Made by a program: the position numbers and the translations under genes | Source of the DNA: 2-02-FULL-43-11-A sp964477065 | GTDB lineage: Bacteria > Patescibacteriota > Microgenomatia > UBA1406 > HO2-37-13b | Length of the DNA stretch: 53,307 nucleotides | Assembly (NCBI GenBank): GCA_964477065.1 | Contig: CAYZCU010000002.1 | Coordinates: 1 to 53,307 of the forward strand | Direction: 5' to 3' | Notes under the pieces: model-generated | Database searches by the model: none | What the model was told of the DNA's origin: nothing | The model's input: the letters and a program-made list of their open reading frames with translations, nothing else | Shown here: in pieces, positions 8,978 through 15,791 of the stretch | Numbering within the stretch: position 1 is the first letter of the stretch | Layout of the letters: each line of letters begins with the position of its first letter

Positions 8978-8983
8978 ATTATA
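8978..8983 (-). promoter_or_regulatory. -10 box (TATAAT) for the PEGA gene
   Basis: Minus-strand TATAAT ending 10 nt before the ATG at 8967, giving a leader of only a few nt. The divergent obg -10 is about 30 bp away. Confidence 0.45.
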
Positions 8984-9009
8984 GTAGATCGATCTGAAGC
9001 TGGCAATGG

Positions 9010-9015
9010 TATAAT
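9010..9015 (+). promoter_or_regulatory. Extended -10 (TGG-TATAAT) of obg
   Basis: Perfect TATAAT preceded by TGG, exactly 6 nt before the ATG at 9022. No -35 match is present 17 bp upstream. Confidence 0.65.
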
Positions 9016-9021
9016 GCAGAT

Positions 9022-9972
9022 ATGATTGTTGATACCGTAACACTGGAAATTCAAGCTGGGAATGGAGGAAATGGAGCCGTTTCATTTCGCCGAGAGAAAT
9101 TTATCCCACGAGGGGGTCCTGATGGTGGTAATGGAGGAAAGGGTGGAAGCATTTACTTTGAATCTGTTCCTGACATCACCGCGCTCAAGCAATTTCGCCA
9201 TACGAAGTCCGTTATCGCAAAAAATGGTGGCCATGGTAAAGCTAAAAAGATGCATGGTGAAAATGCGGACGATGTGGTCATTCGTATTCCTGTCGGTTCG
9301 ACGGTCACGCGTCATGGATCAGGGTATGTTTGGACATTTGATGAGGTTGGTATTCGCAAGCGGATTGCACGAGGTGGATATGGTGGAAAAGGAAATTTTG
9401 AGTTTCGCTCCAGTACCAACCAAACGCCTCAAGAGTTTGAAAAAGGTCGAACTGGCGAATCCTTCCAGGTAACTATCGACATGCGTTTTATCGCAGATGT
9501 TGGGCTTGTTGGACTGCCCAGTGCAGGGAAATCAAGTTTACTGAATGCTTTGACTGAGGCGCACGCAAAAGTTGGTGCCTATCCTTTTACCACACTTGAG
9601 CCCAACCTTGGTGTCGCAGGTCATACCCTCATCGCTGATATTCCAGGGCTTATTGAGGGAGCTCATGAAGGCAAGGGTCTTGGTATTCGATTTCTGAAAC
9701 ATATCGAAAAAACAAAAGTGCTTCTCCATTGTATTGATAGCACTGTTGATAACCCCCGTGAGGCGTATCGAGTGATACGTGATGAACTTGGCGCTTTTAA
9801 TCCAGAATTATGTGAGAAAAAAGAAATTATTCTCTTGACGAAGTCTGATTTGTGCACAGATACACAGATGAAGAAGCTAAAAAAGCTTTTTCCAGAGCAT
9901 CAAGTACTGACAGTATCTATCATTGACGATGTTCAGATGAAGAATCTCTACACACTTCTTCAGACGCTTTGA
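9022..9972 (+). CDS. obg: GTPase Obg/CgtA
   Basis: Essential GTPase linked to 50S subunit assembly. Residues 1-157 form the glycine-rich Obg fold (AGNGGNGAVSFRREK, GGPDGGNGGKGG). The G domain follows with P-loop GLPSAGKSS (about 163-171), DIPG switch II and a G4 motif read as TKSD instead of NKxD. At 316 residues it lacks the C-terminal OCT domain of many homologues. It stands apart from L21/L27, its common partners. The TGA stop is followed directly by the -10 of radA. Confidence 0.93.
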   Translation: MIVDTVTLEIQAGNGGNGAVSFRREKFIPRGGPDGGNGGKGGSIYFESVPDITALKQFRHTKSVIAKNGGHGKAKKMHGENADDVVIRIPVGSTVTRHGSGYVWTFDEVGIRKRIARGGYGGKGNFEFRSSTNQTPQEFEKGRTGESFQVTIDMRFIADVGLVGLPSAGKSSLLNALTEAHAKVGAYPFTTLEPNLGVAGHTLIADIPGLIEGAHEGKGLGIRFLKHIEKTKVLLHCIDSTVDNPREAYRVIRDELGAFNPELCEKKEIILLTKSDLCTDTQMKKLKKLFPEHQVLTVSIIDDVQMKNLYTLLQTL

Positions 9973-9978
9973 TATGAT
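9973..9978 (+). promoter_or_regulatory. Extended -10 (TGA-TATGAT) of radA
   Basis: TATGAT abuts the TGA stop of obg, which supplies TGn, and ends 6 nt before the ATG at 9985. Same layout as at 3715-3730. Confidence 0.55.
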
Positions 9979-9984
9979 ATACGC

Positions 9985-11274
9985 ATGTCTCAGTATGTAT
10001 GCGAAAATTGCGGTTTTGGATCTGCCTCTTGGTATGGGAAATGCCCTGAATGTCATCAGTGGAGCACGTTCAAAAAATTTTCAACAGGGACGAAAAAATC
10101 AACTGGTCGAGATGGCATAGAAAAAAAAGCGACATTTTCTACGCTCAAGACTCGTACAAAACAAAGCTCAAAACGTATTCCAACAGATGTTCATGAATGT
10201 GATCGTGTGCTTGGTGGTGGGTTTATTGAAGGTGAGGTCATCCTGATAGCTGGAGCTCCCGGTGTTGGAAAATCTACCCTGCTTCTGAAAATTTTGTCCC
10301 ATCTGCGAACAGTGTATGTCTCAGGTGAAGAATCTGGTGAGCAAATCCTCCAGCGCGCAGAGCGACTGCAGGTCGATACATCGAAACTCCTGTTTTCTTC
10401 AGATAATGAAGTCATGGGCATACTTTCTGCCCTTCAAGATAATGCAGGAGATTATGATGTCGTGGTCATTGATTCTATCCAAACAGTCTATTCAAGCTCA
10501 ATTGAAGCAAGTATGGGGAGTGTCTCTCAGATCAAGGAATCAGCAAGTAAGATCGTTGAATGGGCGAAGCGAAATCACACCATTGTGATCATTGTTGGAC
10601 ATATCACAAAGGATGGTGATATTGCAGGTCCAAAGACGCTTGAGCACCTTGTCGACTGTGTGTTGTACCTAGAAGGTGAGCCTCAGTCTTCCTTTCGTAT
10701 CTTGCGCGCACATAAAAATAGATTTGGTGCGACAGATGAGGTCGGTATATTTGAAATGAAGGAAACGGGGATTGAGGAAGTTGATAAGCCATCTGTCCTC
10801 ATCGATCCTGCAACGCAGTATGAATCTGGCAGGGCGCTTGTGGCCACAATTGAAGGGAGTCGACCGCTTTTTTATGAAGTCCAATCACTTGTTGTCCCAT
10901 CCGCGCTTACAATCCCGAGACGTGTCGTAACAGGCGTCGATAGTAATCGTCTTCAGCTCCTGCTGGCAGTCATGAGGAGGCATATGGGAGTCAAACTTGA
11001 CACGTATGATGTGTATGTCAATATTGTTGGCGGGTTGTCAGCGCGTACGCCGAGTGCTGATCTTGGGATTATTGCTTCCATCCTTTCCGCGGTTGAGGAT
11101 AAGCCATTGCAGGCAGGGACGGTATTTATTGGTGAGGTCGGTCTGCTTGGTGAAGTTCGAGCTGTGCAAAGTCAGCATAAAGTTCTTGATAATATATCTC
11201 GATTTGGTCTCAAAAAGGCATTTTCATCTGTAGATATTCAAACTGTCAAACGGATCAAATCCCTCGTGTGGTAG
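9985..11274 (+). CDS. radA: DNA repair protein RadA
   Basis: RadA (Sms) is a hexameric RecA-like helicase that promotes branch migration in recombination and repair. The 429-residue protein has the N-terminal zinc finger (Cys6, Cys9, Cys20, Cys23), Walker A GAPGVGKST at 90-98, the RadA-specific KNRFG at about 243-247, and a Lon-protease-like C-terminal domain (TPSADLGIIASILSA). All family hallmarks are present and the length is near normal. Confidence 0.96.
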   Translation: MSQYVCENCGFGSASWYGKCPECHQWSTFKKFSTGTKKSTGRDGIEKKATFSTLKTRTKQSSKRIPTDVHECDRVLGGGFIEGEVILIAGAPGVGKSTLLLKILSHLRTVYVSGEESGEQILQRAERLQVDTSKLLFSSDNEVMGILSALQDNAGDYDVVVIDSIQTVYSSSIEASMGSVSQIKESASKIVEWAKRNHTIVIIVGHITKDGDIAGPKTLEHLVDCVLYLEGEPQSSFRILRAHKNRFGATDEVGIFEMKETGIEEVDKPSVLIDPATQYESGRALVATIEGSRPLFYEVQSLVVPSALTIPRRVVTGVDSNRLQLLLAVMRRHMGVKLDTYDVYVNIVGGLSARTPSADLGIIASILSAVEDKPLQAGTVFIGEVGLLGEVRAVQSQHKVLDNISRFGLKKAFSSVDIQTVKRIKSLVW

Positions 11275-11276
11275 TA

Positions 11277-11282
11277 TAGAAT
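11277..11282 (+). promoter_or_regulatory. -10-like box (TAGAAT)
   Basis: TAGAAT ends 5 nt before the ATG at 11288. It is a weaker match than the others. Confidence 0.35.
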
Positions 11283-11287
11283 CAACT

Positions 11288-11677
11288 ATGAAGTTTCGCG
11301 TGTATGCCTACAGTGTTGTTGGCCTTGTTGTGGTGCTGATTGTCTTGCTCTCTGTATCATCTCAGCAGACCTTTACGTATCGCTCAAAGGCTCGTGAGCA
11401 ATCTGAGCAGACTATCAGCTCATTGTCACAAGCGGTTATTGCACTTCCTGCGTCAGATAGAGGAACATGTGTCAGCTCACTCACCTACCTTCCCACGAAA
11501 GATGATGCGACGCGCTCATGCTTCGTCCAGTTCGTGTGTACATCTAGCTCATCAACACAGTCCGTGCCCCCTTCATGTGCGAAAGAAGGGCCTCTGACAA
11601 CATGTGATGCGCAAGCCCCCTGCCAGTCGATATCAATGTGGGCATTGCAAGCTCAAAAGTACTGTGGATGTACCTAG
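11288..11677 (+). CDS. Cysteine-rich membrane-anchored secreted protein, unknown
   Basis: I do not recognise a family. The 129-residue protein has one N-terminal membrane segment (about 7-24) and a Ser/Thr-rich outer part with eight cysteines, at 61, 78, 84, 97, 106, 112, 126 and 128. The even number and outward location suggest four disulfides. It could be a pilin-like or small surface protein, since the N-terminus resembles a one-segment anchor, but there is no clear prepilin cleavage motif. Its stop is 5 nt from that of the convergent gene. Confidence 0.55.
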   Translation: MKFRVYAYSVVGLVVVLIVLLSVSSQQTFTYRSKAREQSEQTISSLSQAVIALPASDRGTCVSSLTYLPTKDDATRSCFVQFVCTSSSSTQSVPPSCAKEGPLTTCDAQAPCQSISMWALQAQKYCGCT

Positions 11678-11682
11678 CTAAG

Positions 11683-12552
11683 CTATGAAAGATGTGTTTC
11701 CTTTTTCGCAAAGTAAGCTTCGTAGACGCCTCCACAAAGAAGCAGGATATTCATACTTATATACCAGTGAGGGAGGCTTGATGTCAGTGGGGTAATCACA
11801 AAGATACACGCAATAATCAGAGGTGCAGTCATCGTATGAAATGCAATTTGAATGAGCTTACCGAGACTGATCATTTTACGAGATTGATGCGTTTGGAATA
11901 AGATCGCATAGATAACCCAGGTGATACATGAAGTGACAAGTGCGAGAAATATGTGTGATATAAGTACGAATCCTGAGACAAATATGATTCCTCCAATATA
12001 TAAGACAAGTATACTCAGCCAATAATATTTCAGTGAATGAGATAAAACTTGAAGAATCTGGTTAAAAGTTGTCGAAGTAATTTTTATAGGATCTTCCTTT
12101 TCATAATCAAATGATCGAATCTGATCCCCAACCTTCGTATAAATATGTCCCTCTGTCATGAGTACTGGAGTATCATAATCGTCAATCATATCCATTTGAG
12201 CCTTTGGATCAATAACGACTAACGGCATAGGATTTGATGATAATGGTGAAAAGAGAATGAATGGCTTATCATAGTTTGTTGTTAGTCGTCCTTGAGGAGT
12301 AATAGTTACTATCAGATCTTTTGGATAGCTCAGAGACAAAGTCTGTATGAGTGATTGAAGCCGAGGTTTTGGAAAAACGGTCACAAATGCGAGATACTGA
12401 GCTGTGGTCGTAAAAATGACCGTAACCATAACGAGCATGAGAAAGTATCGCAATGAAAATGACATTGCTGTCGTACGGAGCTTGTGGTAATAGTAGTCAA
12501 ATGGGATGAGAGAGTGTCTGAGAACATGCCAAAATGTACGGATTTTTTGCAT
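11683..12552 (-). CDS. DUF1189-like membrane protein
   Basis: From the ATG at 12552 the protein has 289 residues. The N-terminal FWHVLRHSLIPFDYYY followed by a long membrane segment resembles DUF1189 proteins. A large external domain (about 60-170) and four to five C-terminal membrane segments complete that layout. The function is not known. The start is supported by a minus-strand TATGAT exactly 6 nt upstream; the frame extends to 12771 but that would enter the tuf leader and coding start. Confidence 0.65.
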   Translation of the reverse strand: MQKIRTFWHVLRHSLIPFDYYYHKLRTTAMSFSLRYFLMLVMVTVIFTTTAQYLAFVTVFPKPRLQSLIQTLSLSYPKDLIVTITPQGRLTTNYDKPFILFSPLSSNPMPLVVIDPKAQMDMIDDYDTPVLMTEGHIYTKVGDQIRSFDYEKEDPIKITSTTFNQILQVLSHSLKYYWLSILVLYIGGIIFVSGFVLISHIFLALVTSCITWVIYAILFQTHQSRKMISLGKLIQIAFHTMTAPLIIACIFVITPLTSSLPHWYISMNILLLCGGVYEAYFAKKETHLS

Positions 12553-12558
12553 ATACCT

Positions 12559-12564
12559 ATCATA
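12559..12564 (-). promoter_or_regulatory. -10 box (TATGAT), leaderless type
   Basis: Minus-strand TATGAT ending 6 nt before the ATG at 12552; it fixes the start of the DUF1189-like gene. Confidence 0.5.
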
Positions 12565-12601
12565 CGAGTGCTCTACATATATTTCAATGCATATTTCTGT
12601 A

Positions 12602-12630
12602 TTGCAATTTGACAAACTCTTTCGTATAAT
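12602..12630 (+). promoter_or_regulatory. Promoter of tuf with a leader of about 80 nt
   Basis: TTGCAA (12602-12607), a 17-bp spacer and a perfect TATAAT (12625-12630). Transcription would start near 12637 and leave an untranslated leader of about 82 nt before the tuf ATG, unusually long for this window. The leader contains no strong hairpin that I could see. Confidence 0.6.
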
Positions 12631-12718
12631 CTGCCTAGATTTGCTCAATGCATGACAGGATTTTTGTGCTGTGAGGTATTGACCACATCTTTTTGATTTA
12701 AAAGTTACTGAAATAACA

Positions 12719-13906
12719 ATGGCAAAGGATACATTTACCAGAAATAAACCACACTTGAACATTGGTACCATTGGTCACGTTGATCATGGTAAAACCACAA
12801 CCACTTCAGCTATTCATCACGTGCTTGCAAAAGCAGGATTAGCAGAAGAGTTATCAATCTCACAGATCGATAAAGCTCCTGAAGAAAAAGAAAGAGGAGT
12901 TACTATCAATCTTTCTCATACTGAATACGAGACAGCTACACGCCACTATGCTCATATTGATGCTCCTGGACATGCTGATTACATTAAGAACATGATTACT
13001 GGTGCTGCACAAATGGACGGCGCTATCCTTGTTGTTTCTGCTCCTGATGGTCCTATGCCTCAGACGCGAGAACACGTGCTTCTTGCACGACAGGTTAACG
13101 TTCCAGCATTGGTTGTCTTCTTGAATAAGACAGACATGGTTCAAGATGAAGAAATTCTTGAGCTTGTTGAAATGGAAATTCGAGATCTTTTGACAAAGTA
13201 TGAATTCCCTGGTGACACTGTTCCAGTGATCCGCGGATCAGCTTTGAAAGCTCTTGAAGGTGATGCTGCCGCTGAAAAGGCAATTCTTGACCTTATGCAA
13301 GCAGTTGATGACTTCATTCCAGAACCAGTCCGAGATATTGCTAAGCCATTCTTGATGCCCGTTGAAGACGTCTTTACCATTCAAGGTCGAGGTACAGTCG
13401 CAACAGGTAAGGTTGAGCGCGGTATTATCAAAGTCGGTGAAGAGGTTGAAGTTGTTGGTCTTGGAAAAGACACAAAGAAAACAACCATCACTGGTGTTGA
13501 AATGTTCCGAAAGACGCTTGATCAAGGTCAAGCAGGAGACAATGTCGGACTTCTTCTTCGAGGAATCGAAAAGACAGACATTGAAAGAGGACAAGTTATT
13601 GCTAAGACTGGATCTGTTAATCCACACACTGAGTTTGAGGCTGAGATTTATGTCTTGACCAAAGAAGAAGGTGGACGACACAGCCCATTCTTTAAAGGCT
13701 ACCGACCACAATTCTACATTCGTACAACGGATGTAACGGGAGAGGTTACTCTTCCAGCAGGAGTTGAAATGGTTATGCCTGGAGATAACTTGAAAGTACA
13801 AGCAAAGCTTATTTATCCAGTTGCACTCGAAGAAGGTCTTCGTTTCGCAGTCCGCGAAGGTGGACGAACCGTCGGTGCAGGTGTTGTAACGAAAGTTATA
13901 GCATAA
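12719..13906 (+). CDS. tuf: Translation elongation factor Tu
   Basis: Delivers aminoacyl-tRNA to the ribosome as a GTP complex. It has 395 residues with GHVDHGKT at 19-26, GVTINLSH in switch I, DAPGH at 81-85 and NKTD at 136-139, followed by beta domains 2 and 3. The usual DCPGH is DAPGH here, a tolerated change. The gene is separated from fusA by more than 9 kb and leads the S10 cluster with its own promoter. A GNRA-capped hairpin follows it. Confidence 0.97.
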   Translation: MAKDTFTRNKPHLNIGTIGHVDHGKTTTTSAIHHVLAKAGLAEELSISQIDKAPEEKERGVTINLSHTEYETATRHYAHIDAPGHADYIKNMITGAAQMDGAILVVSAPDGPMPQTREHVLLARQVNVPALVVFLNKTDMVQDEEILELVEMEIRDLLTKYEFPGDTVPVIRGSALKALEGDAAAEKAILDLMQAVDDFIPEPVRDIAKPFLMPVEDVFTIQGRGTVATGKVERGIIKVGEEVEVVGLGKDTKKTTITGVEMFRKTLDQGQAGDNVGLLLRGIEKTDIERGQVIAKTGSVNPHTEFEAEIYVLTKEEGGRHSPFFKGYRPQFYIRTTDVTGEVTLPAGVEMVMPGDNLKVQAKLIYPVALEEGLRFAVREGGRTVGAGVVTKVIA

Positions 13907-13918
13907 GCTCAATAGAGA

Positions 13919-13950
13919 CCCTGTATATCTGGGAAACCAGGTATACAGGG
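13919..13950 (+). promoter_or_regulatory. 14-bp hairpin with GAAA loop between tuf and rpsJ
   Basis: CCCTGTATATCTGG pairs with CCAGGTATACAGGG (one G-T wobble) around a GAAA tetraloop, a stable GNRA cap. No T-run follows (AAGCTCG), so it is not a standard intrinsic terminator. It may be an RNA processing or stability element that separates the very abundant tuf message from rpsJ. Confidence 0.7.
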
Positions 13951-13979
13951 AAGCTCGTGACATAAATTAACATAGACAC

Positions 13980-14291
13980 ATGCCAAAAGGATTAATCAGA
14001 ATCAAGCTCAAGTCATATGATCATCGTCTTATTGACGAGACCTGTCAGAAACTTGTTGATACAGCCACGAAGACTGGTGCGTCCTTTATTGGTCCTATCC
14101 CTCTTCCTACAAAAACAGAGAAATATGTTGTCCAGAAGGCAGCATTTATCGATAAAGACAGCCGTGAATACTTCGGATTGAAAACACACAAGCGCGTTCT
14201 AGATATCGTCAATCCGACAAATCAGACGATTGACTCGTTGATGCACCTTGATCTCCCTGCTGGTGTCAGTGTTGAAGTTAAAATGAACTAG
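13980..14291 (+). CDS. rpsJ: 30S ribosomal protein S10
   Basis: Component of the 30S head, also used in transcription antitermination through NusB. 103 residues, normal length, with IRIKLKSYDHRLID at the start and GPIPLPTKTEKY in the loop. A TAACAT hexamer ends 6 nt before the ATG and may be a weak leaderless promoter, so rpsJ need not depend on tuf. A Nudix gene follows 4 nt later and separates it from rplC. Confidence 0.96.
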   Translation: MPKGLIRIKLKSYDHRLIDETCQKLVDTATKTGASFIGPIPLPTKTEKYVVQKAAFIDKDSREYFGLKTHKRVLDIVNPTNQTIDSLMHLDLPAGVSVEVKMN

Positions 14292-14295
14292 GCCT

Positions 14296-14820
14296 ATGCC
14301 TGTTCAGTTGCACGATACCTACTCCTTCTGCATTTACTGCGGTGGTAAGCTCAAGCATGACGAAGGCACCGTATACACGTGCCAATTATGCTCAAAGCGC
14401 TCATATTTGTCACCGACTCCTGGATGTAACTGTATCTTAATCCAAAATGACGCCTGCCTGATGGTCCAACGTGCTCGTGATCCAGATGCTGGTACATGGA
14501 GTCTGCCAGGTGGATTTTCACACTCTGATGAAACGTGTGAGGAGACGATGATCAGAGAGGCCAAGGAAGAGCTTGGCATACAAGTCGCAATCGATGGGCT
14601 TGTTGGATCAGATTATTGTACTTACATTTACCAAGGCATAGGTCGTCCTGTGCTTGTTATATATGGCGTTGGGAGGATTATATCAGGGGATATTGTGTGT
14701 GCTGATGATGTCTCTGACTATCAATGGGTCACTCTCGATGAGTTAACGACACTGCCACTTTTTCACGAGTTCGAAGTTGAAATGATTTCCAAGGCTTTTT
14801 CGTGTAAGAGAGAGATCTGA
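14296..14820 (+). CDS. Nudix hydrolase with zinc ribbon
   Basis: Predicted pyrophosphohydrolase for a nucleoside-diphosphate-X substrate. The N-terminal zinc ribbon has CIYC (about residues 12-15) and CQLC (about 29-32). A complete Nudix box (G-x5-E-x7-REAKEELG, about residues 73-95) holds the metal-binding glutamates. The ribbon plus box recalls NudC-type NADH or cap hydrolases, but the NudC SQPWPFPxS motif is absent, so the substrate is open. Its place between rpsJ and rplC is unusual. It ends in TGA just before the rplC promoter. Confidence 0.85.
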   Translation: MPVQLHDTYSFCIYCGGKLKHDEGTVYTCQLCSKRSYLSPTPGCNCILIQNDACLMVQRARDPDAGTWSLPGGFSHSDETCEETMIREAKEELGIQVAIDGLVGSDYCTYIYQGIGRPVLVIYGVGRIISGDIVCADDVSDYQWVTLDELTTLPLFHEFEVEMISKAFSCKREI

Positions 14821-14846
14821 TATGGGCTTTTGTAGGCATATTATCG

Positions 14847-14875
14847 TTGACTTGTACGGTAGCATAGTATATAAT
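14847..14875 (+). promoter_or_regulatory. Promoter of the rplC operon
   Basis: TTGACT (14847-14852), a 17-bp spacer and a perfect TATAAT (14870-14875). Start expected near 14882. It marks a new transcription unit inside the S10 cluster. Confidence 0.75.
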
Positions 14876-14884
14876 TCATCTCAC

Positions 14885-14923
14885 ATGCCAGTTTCATTTT
14901 TGACGTCGGCTGTAGTGCGATAA
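14885..14923 (+). CDS. Putative 12-residue leader peptide of the rplC attenuator
   Basis: ATG at 14885 begins the reading frame MPVSFLTSAVVR, which stops with TAA at 14921-14923. The ATG would lie 2-3 nt from the predicted 5' end, like the near-leaderless starts elsewhere in the window. The TAA sits in the loop of a possible hairpin (14910-14930). The composition shows no single-residue enrichment, so an amino-acid sensor is not suggested. It may be a chance frame; its position in front of the antiterminator and terminator is the argument for it. Confidence 0.35.
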   Translation: MPVSFLTSAVVR

Positions 14924-14972
14924 GCATCAGAGCATGAGGACACACGTGACCTCAATCTGAGGTCTTTTTTTT
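14910..14972 (+). promoter_or_regulatory. Candidate attenuator with mutually exclusive hairpins
   Basis: TGAGG at 14935-14939 can pair with CCTCA at 14950-14954 (antiterminator). That same CCTCA belongs to the 5' arm of the terminator stem at 14948-14964. The two structures cannot form together. An upstream hairpin (14910-14930) with a 2-nt bulge precedes them. This is the classical attenuator arrangement, read directly from the sequence; the regulatory input is unknown. Confidence 0.6.
14948..14972 (+). terminator. Intrinsic terminator just before the rplC start
   Basis: GACCTCA pairs perfectly with TGAGGTC over a 3-nt loop and is followed by eight T residues (14965-14972). It lies only 4 nt before the rplC ATG and about 75 nt after the promoter's -10, so it can only act on the rplC transcript itself. 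Confidence 0.8.
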
Positions 14973-14976
14973 GACT

Positions 14977-15786
14977 ATGATTACAAAAGGAATATTAGGA
15001 ACAAAAGGAGCAACAGAGCAAGTCTTTTCAAAGACAGGCGATCGTATTCCTGTTACGCGTATTTCTACATCCCCCTGCTTCGTCGTAGCTGTTAAGACAC
15101 ATGATGTCGATGGCTACTGGGCAATCCAAATTGCTTTCGGAGAAGCAAAAAAGATGCCAAAGCCACAACAAGGAATCATCACAAAGGCGGGGATAAAAAC
15201 CCCGCTTCGTTTTTTAAAGGAGATACGTTTTGATACTGCTGAGCTAGTAGAAAAAGGCGATCTCAAAGGTATAAAGATGGGAGATTTTGAAGTGTATCCA
15301 GGTCAAGAGCTCTCATCATTAGATCTTTTCGCAGAAGGTGATACAGTCACCGTGACAGGCATTTCAAAAGGAAAAGGATTTCAAGGTGTCGTAAAGCGCC
15401 ATGGTTTTAAAGGAGGCAAACGTACGCATGGTCAATCTGACCGTGAGCGCGCTCCTGGATCTATCGGATCAGGAACCACAATCGGCCGAGTCTTTAAAGG
15501 ACTGCGTATGGCAGGCCGTATGGGCGGAGATACGATTACGGTGAAGAATCTTGAGGTTATTGCTGTTGAAGAGGGAGCACTTTTGGTTAAAGGAATTGTC
15601 CCAGGAGTCCCTGGTGGATTGATTGTTGTACGATCAGCATCAAAACTTCCTGAAAAAGCAATTATTGAAGAAGAGACACCAGTTGTTGAAGAAGCACCCG
15701 TCGAAGGAGAAGCACCAGCTAACGAAGAATCACCAGTCGTTGAAGAGGCACCAGTTGAGGAAGTTACAGCAGACGCAACTGCATAA
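14977..15786 (+). CDS. rplC: 50S ribosomal protein L3 with acidic C-terminal tail
   Basis: L3 nucleates 50S assembly near the peptidyl transferase centre. The ATG at 14977 gives MITKGILGTKGATEQVF, the normal N-terminus; TTG at 14971 lies in the terminator T-run and is unlikely. The core includes GFQGVVKRHGFKGG and the GSIGSGTT loop. The last 45 or so residues are a repetitive acidic tail (TPVVEEAPVEGEAPANE, then SPVVEEAPVEE) that a family member of about 210 residues lacks. Its expression is probably controlled by the leader attenuator. Confidence 0.95.
   Translation: MITKGILGTKGATEQVFSKTGDRIPVTRISTSPCFVVAVKTHDVDGYWAIQIAFGEAKKMPKPQQGIITKAGIKTPLRFLKEIRFDTAELVEKGDLKGIKMGDFEVYPGQELSSLDLFAEGDTVTVTGISKGKGFQGVVKRHGFKGGKRTHGQSDRERAPGSIGSGTTIGRVFKGLRMAGRMGGDTITVKNLEVIAVEEGALLVKGIVPGVPGGLIVVRSASKLPEKAIIEEETPVVEEAPVEGEAPANEESPVVEEAPVEEVTADATA
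15187..15215 (+). terminator. Terminator-like hairpin inside rplC
   Basis: GCGGGG (15187-15192) pairs with CCCGC plus a preceding C (15200-15205) over a 7-nt A-rich loop, followed by TTCGTTTTTT. It codes for AGIKTPLRF in frame. A six-pair GC stem plus a T-run inside a coding region is unusual; coupled ribosomes would normally melt it. Confidence 0.45.
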
Positions 15787-15791
15787 ATACT

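Noticed and set aside
12609..12630. TTGACA at 12609-12614 as the -35 of tuf
   Set aside because: It is only 10 bp from the TATAAT; TTGCAA at 12602 has the correct 17-bp spacing.
12553..12771. Upstream extension of the DUF1189-like gene to 12771
   Set aside because: It would run through the tuf promoter and coding start on the other strand; the -10 at 12559-12564 and the protein family support the ATG at 12552.
14971..14976. TTG at 14971 as the rplC start
   Set aside because: It overlaps the T-run of the leader terminator and adds residues absent from the family; the ATG at 14977 gives the standard N-terminus.
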